Assembly: GCF_021390325.1 (NCBI RefSeq) | Contig: NZ_JAJUWU010000025.1 | Location: forward strand, 50,406-114,405 | Direction of reading: 5' to 3' | Source: Jiella avicenniae | GTDB lineage: Bacteria; Pseudomonadota; Alphaproteobacteria; Rhizobiales; Rhizobiaceae | DNA length: 64,000 nucleotides | In this document: positions 1 to 10,559 of the stretch, piece by piece | Layout of the letters: every line of letters begins with the position of its first letter | How positions within the stretch are numbered: position 1 is the stretch's first letter | Made by a program: the position numbers and the translations under genes | Notes under the pieces: model-generated | Told to the model about the DNA's origin: nothing | Seen by the model: the letters and a program-made list of their open reading frames with translations, nothing else | The model's database searches: none

Positions 1-1
1 G

Positions 2-448
2 GCCTACGGCATGGCCGGCGTGCGCGTCGCCTATGTCGTGGGCGAGCCGGCGTCCATCGCCCAGTTCGACAAGGTGCGCAACCATTTCGGCGTGTCGCGC
101 ATCGCCCAGGCCGGGGCGCTCGCGGCGCTGGCCGATCAGGCCTATCTCGGCGCGGTCATAGAAAAGGTCGCGCATGCGCGCGAGGAACTGTCGGCGATCG
201 CCCGGCGGGCCGGCCTGACGCCGCTTCCCTCCGCCACCAATTTCGTCGCCATCGACTGCGGCGGCGACGGGACCTATGCGCGGACGCTGCTTCCCGCCGT
301 CCTGCAGCGCGGCGTCTTCATCCGCATGCCGGGCGTGGCGCCGCTCGACCGGATGATCCGGGTCTCGGCCGGGCGGCCGGAGGACCTGGCGCTGTTCGAG
401 GACGCGCTGATCGGCGCGATCGACGAGGTCGGGCGTCCCGAGCGCTGA
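2..448 (+). CDS. PLP-dependent aminotransferase, histidinol-phosphate aminotransferase-like (5' end outside window)
   Basis: This is the C-terminal part of a fold-type I aminotransferase. The reading frame is open from the first bases of the window and begins in a YGMAGVRVAY stretch, which in class I/II aminotransferases follows the PLP-binding lysine, so the lysine lies just upstream of the window. The PSATNFVAI segment and the late RVSAGRPEDL segment, with its substrate-carboxylate-type arginine, match the HisC-like branch. About 148 residues are visible. The substrate cannot be told from this piece; histidinol-phosphate or another aromatic or amino-acid substrate is possible. The next gene is on the opposite strand, so this gene ends its transcription unit. 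Confidence 0.8.
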   Translation, partial: AYGMAGVRVAYVVGEPASIAQFDKVRNHFGVSRIAQAGALAALADQAYLGAVIEKVAHAREELSAIARRAGLTPLPSATNFVAIDCGGDGTYARTLLPAVLQRGVFIRMPGVAPLDRMIRVSAGRPEDLALFEDALIGAIDEVGRPER

Positions 449-504
449 ACGGGGGCCGCGGCCGAGCCCTCACGGGGAGCCGCATCCCTCGGCGAGGGCC
501 AAGC

Positions 505-777
505 TCAGTGCAGCGTCAGCCACGTCCGCGCCGCGCGCAGCGCCGCCGCGATCTCGGCCTTCGACATCTCCGCCGCGATGTCCCGGCGGTGAGCCGCCGC
601 GCCGTCGATACCCTTGCGATCCGCGAGATTGAAATACATGTGGGCGGCGACGCGATCCGGGGCACCGGCGCCGCCGATCGCGGCGCGCATGCCGAGTTGC
701 ATGAGGATCGCGCCGTCGACGAAGCCGGCCCCGTTATCCGCCAATCGATCGAATGCGGTGGTGTCGATATGTGCCAT
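505..777 (-). CDS. small Sel1-repeat-like protein
   Basis: This 90-residue protein has the pattern A-MYFNLA--KGI-GAA-HR-DIA-EMS-AEI around residues 45-85, which resembles one Sel1/TPR-like helical repeat. Small proteins of this kind are common in Hyphomicrobiales, usually as hypothetical proteins; Sel1 repeats mediate protein-protein contacts. No signal peptide or membrane segment is visible. The ATG at the high-coordinate end follows a purine-rich ACAGGGA stretch. It is convergent with the aminotransferase and divergent from the DUF2147 genes. No specific role can be given. Confidence 0.6.
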   Translation of the reverse strand: MAHIDTTAFDRLADNGAGFVDGAILMQLGMRAAIGGAGAPDRVAAHMYFNLADRKGIDGAAAHRRDIAAEMSKAEIAAALRAARTWLTLH

Positions 778-1242
778 GGTCCCTGTCCCGTCTTGTTTTC
801 TTGTGACCGGGATTTTCGCGTCTCCGCTTGAAAGGGCGCTTAAGATTTTCGCTTAATTCGATCTAAATGCCGATTGCTGCCGCAACGGTAAATGAATTCG
901 AACTCGTCTTCTTTGATCGGCGCCCGCATCGGCCGCTCTAACACGAAATATTTTGCTTTGATCACGATTGGGGGAGTGCTCTTCCCCAGCGATATGAAGA
1001 CGGTTAAGTCCGCCGCCATGCGATGGTCGTCGCCTGGGGGCCGTAAACGAGCCGCCGGGGCATACGTCACATTCGATGAGAGGGCGTCGACGGCGAACGT
1101 TCAGGCCGCTGCAGCCGATCCTACGACCGATCGAGCCAGCTTTACCTCGTGCGGAATGGACTGCACGAGAGCCGTCGGCAGCGGCGATTTTTCAGGCCGT
1201 CGCCTTCGGCTCCGGCCAAAGAACATCGATGAGGAAACACGG
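778..1242. other. gene-free region between the Sel1-like gene and the first DUF2147 gene
   Basis: These 465 bases probably carry promoters for both flanking, divergent genes. The stretch 840-900 is locally AT-rich (AAGATTTTCGCTTAATTCG), a likely site for the leftward promoter. An open frame runs through it in the frame of the downstream gene, but its sequence has no signal peptide or recognisable domain, and it looks like read-through of noncoding DNA. No RNA gene or repeat was recognised. Confidence 0.4.
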
Positions 1243-1581
1243 ATGAAGTCTTTCGTTCTCGCCACGGTGCTTGCCGCCGCATTCGCAACGCCTTCCCTTT
1301 CGGCCGAACCGATCCTCGGCAAATGGCGCGCGCCGGGCGGCGGCATCGTCGAGGTCAGCAGCTGCGGCGGAAGCTATTGCGCCACCGTCGTCTCCGGCCG
1401 GCACAAGGGCAAGGCGGTCGGGCGGATGTCCGGCTCCGACGGAACCTACGAGGGCCAGGTCACCGACCCGCGCGACGATCGCACCTATTCCGGCTCGGCG
1501 ACCGTCAGCACGACCCAGCTCAAGCTGACCGGCTGCGCGCTGAAGGTGTTCTGCAAGACCCAGGTGTGGACGCGGGTCTAA
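1243..1581 (+). CDS. DUF2147 family secreted protein (copy 1)
   Basis: This 112-residue protein starts with a clear Sec signal peptide (MKSFVLATVLAAAFATPSLSA) and continues as a DUF2147 domain: I-G-W near the start of the mature part, a GGSYC segment, HKGKAVG, and a final GCALKVFC-TQ-WTR block. Four cysteines (two in CGGSYC, two in CALKVFC) could form disulfides in the periplasm. DUF2147 proteins are small exported beta-rich proteins of unknown function, reported mostly as hypothetical. I chose this start over an upstream in-frame one because it puts the signal peptide at the N-terminus. A paralogue follows 193 bases downstream. Confidence 0.8.
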   Translation: MKSFVLATVLAAAFATPSLSAEPILGKWRAPGGGIVEVSSCGGSYCATVVSGRHKGKAVGRMSGSDGTYEGQVTDPRDDRTYSGSATVSTTQLKLTGCALKVFCKTQVWTRV

Positions 1582-1774
1582 GAGATCGGTCGCGCCTGCC
1601 CGGCGGTTTCCGCCCTTCATCGGTCGTTCGCCGCATGCGGCGTTTCGTCCCGCCGTGTCGCTCCGCATCCCAGCATTGAACGGACCGGCTTTTCACCGGC
1701 CGCCAAATCGTTTACGTTTACGTAAACGGCGGCTTGTGGGAGCGGCTGCCGGAGATCACATGGGAGGAACCGAC

Positions 1775-2119
1775 ATGTCGAAATTCACCGCACTTGCGGC
1801 GGTGGCGATCTTCGCCGCCAGCATCTCGGCCGCCTCCGCCGCGGCGCCGATCGTCGGCAACTGGCGGACGGCGAGCGGCGAGACGGCGAAGATCGCTGCC
1901 TGCGGCAAGGCCTATTGCACGACGATCCTGACCGGCCAGCACAAGGGCAAGCGGATCGGCCAGATGAGCGGATCGGGCGCGAGCTATTCGGGCCAGATCA
2001 CCGATCCGTCCAGCGGCAAGACCTACGAGGGCACGGCGAAGGTGGACGGCAATTCGCTGAAGCTGACGGGCTGTGCCCTGAAGATCTTCTGCCGGTCGCA
2101 GACCTGGACCCGCAAATAG
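1775..2119 (+). CDS. DUF2147 family secreted protein (copy 2)
   Basis: This 114-residue paralogue of the preceding gene has the same architecture: a signal peptide ending near ISAASAAAP, then IVGNWRTASG, a CGKAYC pair, HKGKRIGQMSG and a closing GCALKIFC-SQTWTRK. The ATG is preceded by GGGAGGAAC at a good distance, which favours it over the in-frame upstream ATG at 1655. The two copies differ enough in sequence to be an old tandem duplication rather than a recent one. The function is unknown; a periplasmic location is inferred from the signal peptide. Confidence 0.82.
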   Translation: MSKFTALAAVAIFAASISAASAAAPIVGNWRTASGETAKIAACGKAYCTTILTGQHKGKRIGQMSGSGASYSGQITDPSSGKTYEGTAKVDGNSLKLTGCALKIFCRSQTWTRK

Positions 2120-2455
2120 GCCGGGTCGCGACCGACATTCCGTGCGGATCGGCGGGGGCGACCGATCTTTGCGGACGCGCCGGCGTCGCTCGAGCGAGCG
2201 GCGCCGGCTGCGGGACCGATCACCGCAAACGCCGCGGCGACCGGCGCGTTCGGGCGCAGGCTCCCACGGCCAGGCCCGCCCACCGTCTCCTTTGTATCGA
2301 ACCCGGACACCGGCTAGCAATCGGCGGCGCGATCCGTTATATGCGCCCCAGCATCGGCTTGCTTCCGGCGGCCTGATGCTTCACGGCCCACGCTGGACGA
2401 CATCCCGGCGAAGGGCGTCACGACCCCGCAAAAACCGAAAAGAAAGGGTATCGCG
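2120..2455. other. gene-free region upstream of rpsO
   Basis: These 336 bases separate the second DUF2147 gene from rpsO and probably contain the rpsO promoter and leader. Open frames here on both strands have skewed, arginine-rich compositions typical of noncoding high-GC DNA. I recognise no RNA gene. Confidence 0.35.
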
Positions 2456-2725
2456 ATGTCGATTACCGCTGAGCGCAAGGCCGCGCTTCTCACCGAATAC
2501 GCGACCAAGGACGGCGACACCGGTTCGCCGGAAGTGCAGGTGGCGATCCTCACGGAGCGCATCAACAACCTGACCGAACACTTCAAGTCGCACAAGAAGG
2601 ACAACCATTCGCGCCGCGGCCTTCTGAAGATGGTCTCGCAGCGCCGGCGCCTTCTCGACTATCTGAAGTCGCGCGAGGAAAGCCGCTACCAGACGCTGAT
2701 CGAGCGCCTCGGCCTGCGCCGCTGA
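2456..2725 (+). CDS. rpsO: 30S ribosomal protein S15
   Basis: This 89-residue protein is full length for bacterial S15 and contains the family hallmarks: [33 protein letters not shown] and RRRLLDYLK near the end. S15 binds the central domain of 16S rRNA early in 30S assembly. The ATG follows an AAAGGG ribosome-binding sequence. As in many bacteria it lies directly before pnp, and a strong hairpin sits between the two genes. Confidence 0.98.
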   Translation: MSITAERKAALLTEYATKDGDTGSPEVQVAILTERINNLTEHFKSHKKDNHSRRGLLKMVSQRRRLLDYLKSREESRYQTLIERLGLRR

Positions 2726-2733
2726 CACACCTT

Positions 2734-2770
2734 CCGGCGGGCCCCGAACACGATTTCGCGGGCCCGCCGG
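2734..2770 (+). terminator. strong hairpin between rpsO and pnp (terminator or processing site)
   Basis: CCGGCGGGCCC at 2734-2744 pairs perfectly with GGGCCCGCCGG at 2760-2770 around a 15-base loop. No U-tract follows. It may be a factor-assisted terminator for rpsO or a double-stranded RNA processing site; in Escherichia coli the same intergenic region carries an RNase III site through which PNPase limits its own expression. Confidence 0.6.
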
Positions 2771-3020
2771 CCTTTGCCGGCCGCGACGCGCGGCCGTCGC
2801 CTGACCCCCGAGCGGGCCCTGCCCGCGACGGACCACCGAACGGTCATGGGGCAGGATTGCCGGATGCTTCCAGGCAGGCCGAAAAACGGCCGATCGCTTC
2901 CTCGACGAAGCGCCGCGCGAAGCCTCTCGCCGTCTTGCCCATGGCGCGTTTTGATAAAGAAGAACGCCACAGCGCCGCACCGGGATCTCCCGGCTGCGAC
3001 GCCGAACGAAAGGCAAGAGA

Positions 3021-5153
<2,133 letters not shown>

Positions 5154-5198
5154 GCCTCCAACGTCTCAGCGGGGTGAGAGCCTCAACGGACATGATGC

Positions 5199-5229
5199 GC
5201 GCGCTCGGAGAAACCCGGGCGCGCTTTCT
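5199..5229 (+). terminator. probable pnp terminator
   Basis: GCGCGCTCGG at 5199-5208 pairs with CCGGGCGCGC at 5215-5224 (one G-T pair), followed by TTTCT. The position, about 45 bases after the pnp stop codon, fits an intrinsic terminator. It also marks the end of the high-GC core before the AT-rich gene that follows. Confidence 0.6.
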
Positions 5230-5462
5230 GCAAATGGCTGAACGCCAGGTCACGACCGCATTCACCATGCTATGAAACTCAGCAAATTGATCGAAACCGC
5301 GTTTTGGCTCGCCCGCGAGAGCCGGCGAAGCACTCGGCCGTCGGAAACGTGGGCAAAACGGGAAGAGCGATAAGGTGGCGACCCGCGTCCGCTGGCTGGG
5401 CCCGATTTTGATACTCTGCGAAATCTTAAGGAAAATTGGGTTTTCGCGCAGGCCCCATAATT

Positions 5463-7898
5463 CTATGCATCAACAAATTCCAACCCAAGTCGATCGAAGA
5501 CTTTTTTATACTCCACGCAGAAAAGCTCGTTTGTACTTACTTTAGAGCCTATAACGAAGCCAACCCCCTTAAATCGGCTGGTATGAACCATCGAACCCGA
5601 AGCGATTTCAGCCACATTCACGTCCGAACCGCATCTAATACTGAACGTTTCCGTAAAGAGCGACCCGTAAACAAATATATCAAGGCGCTTGTGATTGAAA
5701 ATGGACGCGATCGGCCCAACTTCACGGCCATCCACAAACAGCGCCTTATTGCCGGACTTTACGTGGTAGAACGGTGATTTAACATCAACAACCCTCTTGT
5801 CCAATATACTGTTCGTAAAACTTACGTCTTCCAGTACTCTAGCTACTTGAAAATCATTAAAAACAGAGTATTTGTCACCAGCCGCCTCCCTCCGCATCCT
5901 TTCCGCGTAGTGGCGGTCAATAATTGCTATTTCACGATCGGAAACAACGCTGCGACCTGTCGTTCCATCTAAAATAACCGCTCGGACGCGGGTATCGCTA
6001 AACGTTCCGCATATATGCCGCGGAAATATGATGTAAACATCCCGCACGTTATTTGGAACACGCGCGGTAACAAATCCCGCTATACGACCAAACAGGGGGA
6101 TTATACCTCTATTATTGTCTCTATAGACATCGACGACTTCGCCCAACGCGATCGTTTGCCCTAACGCGAGCACGTCAACACTACCGAATTCTTCTTTAGG
6201 GCTCAGATTATTCAAGAACGAGTGGCGCGGCAATGATGCTCGAACTTGACCAACCTCGTCGTCTGAATCATCGGCGATATTATTGTACAGCACATCGATC
6301 CCGAACCATTTCGCCGGAGCCTTACGATCCGGTTCCGCAAACTCGTCTTCGCAGTCGATTTCAATTTTTAGATCGCTTGTCACTCGAATTGAAGTGTCCG
6401 GCAATATGATATCCATTTTATCGCTTAAAAATTGCCTAATTGCCCGCGTAGCTTTGTCATACTTTGCCGCTTCCAGTCCTAAGCGATCATCGTACTTCCA
6501 TTCTGCACCCTTGATTGGATTCGCGATCCGCAGCGTGATTGAATTAAGGCTTTTAAAATGCTCAAGCTGCGTTGCATCGAATAGCGATAAGGTTATCTTG
6601 CAGAATTCCCTCTTTGGACCAATACGCTCAACTACGCGATCAAAGTTTTTAGAAGTGTCCTTTATATTCAGAGCCCTAAGCTCTCTCTTTCCAAAAATTT
6701 TTCCATTCACCCTTACGCGGAAACCGCCAAGCTCGCGCTGCGATGTACCGCTCGCCTTGAGTGCCTTGCTGGCATCGTGACTGTCGTATAAAACCTGATC
6801 AACGATTCCATTGTGGAATTTGAACGCGTCATTCAGGTATAAATATCCAAGTATTGCCTTATTCAGCGGTGACGCGTTCACACTGAATGGGATTTTTTTT
6901 CCGGAGAACATTACTACTTCGCAACTCGACTGCTCTATGCTATCAAAAAAATGGTTTGCTCCCTTCTTTGATAAGAGCGTTCGGTAGAAATACTCATAAT
7001 CAGATTCAAATTTCGTATTCCTGCTGGTCGAGAATGTTTCTTCAAGGGTTCTCAGCTTCGTCCGAAGATCCGCATCAGCCAAAAAATACTGGCCTACGGC
7101 TCTTGATATCCGTTCCAATTGGCGGTTCGTCCAAAAACATCTAAATAAATCTGTCAATGCACCGTCGCCATCGCCTATAATTGCTACGCGTGGACATTCT
7201 CCACTATAGTTCAGGGGTAGCGCGTTCCGGTCTTCCCAATAGGAAAATCGATCAAAGCCTGAAATCTTGCGTTCAAAAGGGAAACCCGTCGCCAGAAATA
7301 TTAAATCTGAATGCACGATAGAAGATACGTCTTGCCCTACTTCCGAAAAGCAAACCTCGAAGTGGTCGTCTGGATGCGCTTTGACATCGATCCGTCGCAC
7401 TTGGCTTTTAAGCCTGATGCTCACTTTTGCATTTTCTTCGTTGATAAAAAGTCTACGAAAATCCTCCAGGACGCTATTTGCAACATCTTGGGAATATCCT
7501 GAATACCAATTAAGAAATGGGAGATCAGTCGTGTCATTCAATTCGATATCCGGCCATGAGACGCTGGTCGGACTTAAGACGCGAGTTCTGTTGCGGACCT
7601 GAATTGGAACCAATTCTTTTGAACGTTCGAATATCGTGACCTCGATACCTTTCGCTGCGAGTGCGGCCGCGCATGTAATACCCGCGAATCCCCCGCCAAC
7701 GACGATCGCCCTGTCAGTGCCGCCGATTTCGCCGGTGTTGAGCAACTCCGCGACGAGACGTACGGCCCTCAACTGCTGCGTGTGAATACTAACTCGGTGT
7801 GCGAGCCCTCCAAGAACATATGCTCGTTGGCCAGGGTTCGGCTTGCAGAGCCGGATTAAATCTGAGCCCGACATCGCACCTTCGCCCTTCTCATCCAT
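5463..7898 (-). CDS. FAD/NAD(P)-type oxidoreductase fused to a chymotrypsin-like protease domain
   Basis: This unusual 811-residue protein has two recognisable halves. Residues about 64-93 form an FAD-binding Rossmann fold (AIVVGGGFAGITCAAAL, then the acidic IFERS end). An ATGFPF motif lies near 203 and a second dinucleotide-type motif (VAIIGDGDGALTDL) near 238. Residues about 575-805 read as a chymotrypsin-like fold: His628 in IIFPRHICG, Asp682 in FNDFQVARV and Ser767 in IASGSMV could form the triad, though the usual Asp of GDSG is Ala here. A final VGFVIGS--STNELFCVEYKKVF strand-helix matches family ends. About 300 residues between are unassigned. The region is AT-rich, unlike both neighbours. 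ATG 7898 was chosen; TTG 7901 and ATG 7874 are alternatives. A defence or stress role is inference only. Confidence 0.7.
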   Translation of the reverse strand: MDEKGEGAMSGSDLIRLCKPNPGQRAYVLGGLAHRVSIHTQQLRAVRLVAELLNTGEIGGTDRAIVVGGGFAGITCAAALAAKGIEVTIFERSKELVPIQVRNRTRVLSPTSVSWPDIELNDTTDLPFLNWYSGYSQDVANSVLEDFRRLFINEENAKVSIRLKSQVRRIDVKAHPDDHFEVCFSEVGQDVSSIVHSDLIFLATGFPFERKISGFDRFSYWEDRNALPLNYSGECPRVAIIGDGDGALTDLFRCFWTNRQLERISRAVGQYFLADADLRTKLRTLEETFSTSRNTKFESDYEYFYRTLLSKKGANHFFDSIEQSSCEVVMFSGKKIPFSVNASPLNKAILGYLYLNDAFKFHNGIVDQVLYDSHDASKALKASGTSQRELGGFRVRVNGKIFGKRELRALNIKDTSKNFDRVVERIGPKREFCKITLSLFDATQLEHFKSLNSITLRIANPIKGAEWKYDDRLGLEAAKYDKATRAIRQFLSDKMDIILPDTSIRVTSDLKIEIDCEDEFAEPDRKAPAKWFGIDVLYNNIADDSDDEVGQVRASLPRHSFLNNLSPKEEFGSVDVLALGQTIALGEVVDVYRDNNRGIIPLFGRIAGFVTARVPNNVRDVYIIFPRHICGTFSDTRVRAVILDGTTGRSVVSDREIAIIDRHYAERMRREAAGDKYSVFNDFQVARVLEDVSFTNSILDKRVVDVKSPFYHVKSGNKALFVDGREVGPIASIFNHKRLDIFVYGSLFTETFSIRCGSDVNVAEIASGSMVHTSRFKGVGFVIGSKVSTNELFCVEYKKVFDRLGLEFVDA

Positions 7899-8252
7899 CA
7901 ACCTTTTTAGGGGCTCTTTTGCGCATTAACAATATAGGGTTGCGATCATAAGTGTGGAATATTTGTCTGCAAGGAATATCGACATTAAGGGGAAATTCAC
8001 GGATGCGAGGTCGCCGCGGGATGAGACTTGGGCTGAAATGTACCTCAGCAGGCGGTTTTAGAAGTTATCGTCCTCCGCTTAACTCGAGCACTTCGCGCTT
8101 CCGACGGCCCTGAATGGACTAAGCGTCGATCTGCTGTTTCGCCTCCATATGTTGCCATAGCGCATCGGCGAGGGTGAGTGCTGGCTCGTACCCTGCGGAG
8201 CGTGTTATCGGGTTCCTGGCTAATGCAGTAACGTTTCCGAAAGCCCCACCCC
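7899..8252. other. region between the AT-rich gene and the aminotransferase
   Basis: These 354 bases hold the upstream region of the leftward FAD-protease gene. They are AT-rich up to about 7985 and then return to high GC, so the edge of the acquired segment is probably near 7990-8050. I found no tRNA remnant, direct repeat or integrase here. A short leftward open frame (8045-8323) is not convincing. Confidence 0.35.
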
Positions 8253-9422
8253 ATGCTCGACCTCTCCCGCCTGCGCCGCGAAGCCGTGGAGGCGCCTGAA
8301 AGCGGCATCGTTGCCGTCGTCAATCATGCCCGCGGCAAGGAGGGGATCATCCCCATGTGGGCCGGCGAGGGCGATCTTGCGACGCCGCAATTCATCGCCG
8401 ATGCCGCCGCCGAGAGCCTCAAGGCGGGCGAGACGTTCTATACCTATCAGCGCGGGCTGCCGGAGCTGCGCGAGGCGCTGAGCCGGTATTCGAGCACGCT
8501 CTACGACCAGAACCTCGAGCCGAACCGCTTCTTCGTCACCGGCTCGGGCATGCATGCGATCCAGGTCGCGCTGATGGCGCTGGCGGGGGCCGGCGACGAG
8601 GTGGTGTTCATCGGCCCGACCTGGCCGAACTTTGCGGCTGCCGCCGGGTTGATGGGCGCGGCGACGCGGGAGGTCTCGCTCGATTCCGAGAATGGGCGCT
8701 GGAGCTTCGATCTGGGCAAGCTGAAGGCCGCGATCACCGACAAGACCCGCGTCCTCTTCGTCAACACGCCATCGAACCCGACCGGCTGGACGGCGAGCCG
8801 CGAGACGCTTTCCGGGATCCTGAAGATCGCCCGCGAGGCCGGCATCGTCATCATCGCCGACGAGATCTATGCCCGCTTCTATTACGAGGGGCCGCGCGCG
8901 CCGTCCTTCCACGACGTGATGGCGTCCCACGACGCCATCGTCTTCGTCAATTCCTTCTCCAAGAACTGGGCGATGACCGGCTGGCGGGTCGGCTGGATCG
9001 AGACGAGCCCGGCGCTCGGCCAGGTGGTCGAGAACCTCATCCAGTATTCCAACTCCGGCGTCGCCGCTTTCATGCAGCGGGGCGCGATCGCGGCTTTGAC
9101 GCGGGGCGAGGAATTCGTCGAAAATCAGGTCGCCCGGGCCGAGACCGCCCGCGACATCTTCTGCGACATCCTGACGGCGACCAACAAGGTCGAGCTGTCG
9201 CCGCCCGACGGCGCCTTCTACGCCTTCTTCAAGATCGACGGCGTGACGGACACCCGCGCCGCGGCCTTCCGCATCGTCGACGAGGCAAAGGTGGCAATCG
9301 CGCCGGGCACGGCTTTCGGGCCTGAGGGAACGCCGTTCCTCCGCGCCTGTTTCCACCGCCGCCTCGACGAGGTGGAGGCGGCGGCCCACCGGCTGGCCGA
9401 GTGGATCGGGTATCAGGTGTGA
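8253..9422 (+). CDS. class I/II pyridoxal-phosphate aminotransferase
   Basis: This 389-residue protein is a complete fold-type I aminotransferase of aspartate-aminotransferase type. Landmarks are NTPSNPTGW (residues 171-179), Asp203 and Tyr206 in IADEIYARF, and the PLP lysine Lys237 in NSFSKNWAMTGWRVGW. The TYQRGLPELREAL segment near 64-76 is typical of this subgroup. It transfers amino groups between an amino acid and a 2-oxo acid; the substrate is not decided by the sequence. No good ribosome-binding site is visible. The next gene overlaps its stop codon, suggesting co-transcription. Confidence 0.9.
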   Translation: MLDLSRLRREAVEAPESGIVAVVNHARGKEGIIPMWAGEGDLATPQFIADAAAESLKAGETFYTYQRGLPELREALSRYSSTLYDQNLEPNRFFVTGSGMHAIQVALMALAGAGDEVVFIGPTWPNFAAAAGLMGAATREVSLDSENGRWSFDLGKLKAAITDKTRVLFVNTPSNPTGWTASRETLSGILKIAREAGIVIIADEIYARFYYEGPRAPSFHDVMASHDAIVFVNSFSKNWAMTGWRVGWIETSPALGQVVENLIQYSNSGVAAFMQRGAIAALTRGEEFVENQVARAETARDIFCDILTATNKVELSPPDGAFYAFFKIDGVTDTRAAAFRIVDEAKVAIAPGTAFGPEGTPFLRACFHRRLDEVEAAAHRLAEWIGYQV

Positions 9423-10531
9423 AGGCCGAACGACGGGCGGGATTGTCCCGCCTGCGTGATCTCGCCCTGACCATCGCCGCGGCGCTCGTGGGCGGCGTCG
9501 TCGCCGATGCCCTCGGCCTGCCCGTCGCCTGGCTGCTCGGGCCGGTGGTCGCCGCGACCGCGATGAGCCTTGCCGGCCTCGACACCCGCCTGCCGGAGGC
9601 GCTGAAAACCTTCGCCTTCTTCGTCCTCGGCATCCAGGCGGGCTCAGGCGTCTCGCCGGAGATCGCCAGCCAGATCGCGCTCTGGCCGCTCTCCTTCGTC
9701 ATCCAGCTCGCTGGCGTCCTTCTCGCGGTGATGCTCTGCTATGCCTATCTGCGGCGCCTCCTCAAATGGGATCACGCCTCGGCGCTCTTCGCCTCGCTGC
9801 CGGGCGCCCTCTCCTTCGTCGTCGCCGCTGCCTCGGAGACCAAGGCCGACATGGGCCGGGTGGTGATCATCCAGTCGATCCGGCTATTGATGCTGATCGC
9901 CGCACTGGTGCCGCTGCTCGGGGCGCTGGAAGGCGGCGACGTGATGGGGTCCTCGATCCGCCCGTCCGTCGACGGCTCGTTCGGCGAATACGCCCTGATG
10001 TTCGCGCTCTGCGCGGTCACCGCCTTCCTGGCGGCGAAGCTGAACGTTCCCGGCGGGATGATGCTCGGCGCGCTGATCGGCAGCGCGGTGCTGCACGGGG
10101 CGAGCGTCGTCTCGGTATCGCTGCCGGGTTTCCTCGCCCTGCCGAGCCTCGTCCTTCTCGGCGTCATCGTCGGCGCCCGGCTGAATGGCATCAGCCCCAA
10201 GGCCTTCCTGCAGCTCCTCGTCCCCTCCCTCGGCTGCTTCGCCCTCAGCCTCGTCGGCACCGGTCTCGCCGGCCTCGCGGCGGTCGTCTTCGTCGACCTG
10301 CCGGCGCCGAACGTCGCGCTCGCCTATGCGCCGGGCGCGCTCGAGGCGCTGACGGTGCTCGCCTTCCAGTTCGACATCGACCCGGCCTATGTCGCCTCGC
10401 ACCACGTGGTGCGCTTCTTCGCCATCGCGATGATCGTGCCGTTTCTGGCAAGGCGCGTGTCGCGCCGCGAGGCGGGCGAAGAACCCGGTATCGATCGGAA
10501 GGAGAACGGGGCGAGAGCGCCGGGAGAATGA
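9419..10531 (+). CDS. AbrB-family (AbrB duplication, PF05145-type) integral membrane protein
   Basis: This protein of about 370 residues has around ten hydrophobic segments and the repeated motif GLPVAWLLGPVVAA (first half) and LNVPGGMMLGALIGSAVL (second half), the duplicated module of the membrane family named AbrB duplication and sometimes annotated as ammonia monooxygenase. The PGALEALTVLAFQFDIDPAYVASHHVVRFF block near the end is also typical. The family's function is not well settled; it is not the DNA-binding AbrB. I prefer the GTG that overlaps the aminotransferase stop (GTGTGA); a GTG 18 bases upstream is an alternative. The C-terminal 25 residues are charged. Confidence 0.8.
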   Translation: MKAERRAGLSRLRDLALTIAAALVGGVVADALGLPVAWLLGPVVAATAMSLAGLDTRLPEALKTFAFFVLGIQAGSGVSPEIASQIALWPLSFVIQLAGVLLAVMLCYAYLRRLLKWDHASALFASLPGALSFVVAAASETKADMGRVVIIQSIRLLMLIAALVPLLGALEGGDVMGSSIRPSVDGSFGEYALMFALCAVTAFLAAKLNVPGGMMLGALIGSAVLHGASVVSVSLPGFLALPSLVLLGVIVGARLNGISPKAFLQLLVPSLGCFALSLVGTGLAGLAAVVFVDLPAPNVALAYAPGALEALTVLAFQFDIDPAYVASHHVVRFFAIAMIVPFLARRVSRREAGEEPGIDRKENGARAPGE

Positions 10532-10559
10532 GCCCGAGCTGACTACGGCGAGAGAAGCT

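Noticed and set aside
840..1070. 76-codon leftward open frame upstream of the DUF2147 genes
   Set aside because: No ribosome-binding site or recognisable pattern; it overlaps the probable promoter region.
892..1242. in-frame N-terminal extension of the first DUF2147 gene
   Set aside because: It would bury the signal peptide 117 residues inside the protein.
6283..6780. 165-codon rightward open frame inside the AT-rich gene
   Set aside because: Antisense to the fusion gene and without domain features.
8045..8323. 92-codon leftward open frame before the aminotransferase
   Set aside because: Overlaps the aminotransferase start and has Arg/Ser-rich noncoding composition.
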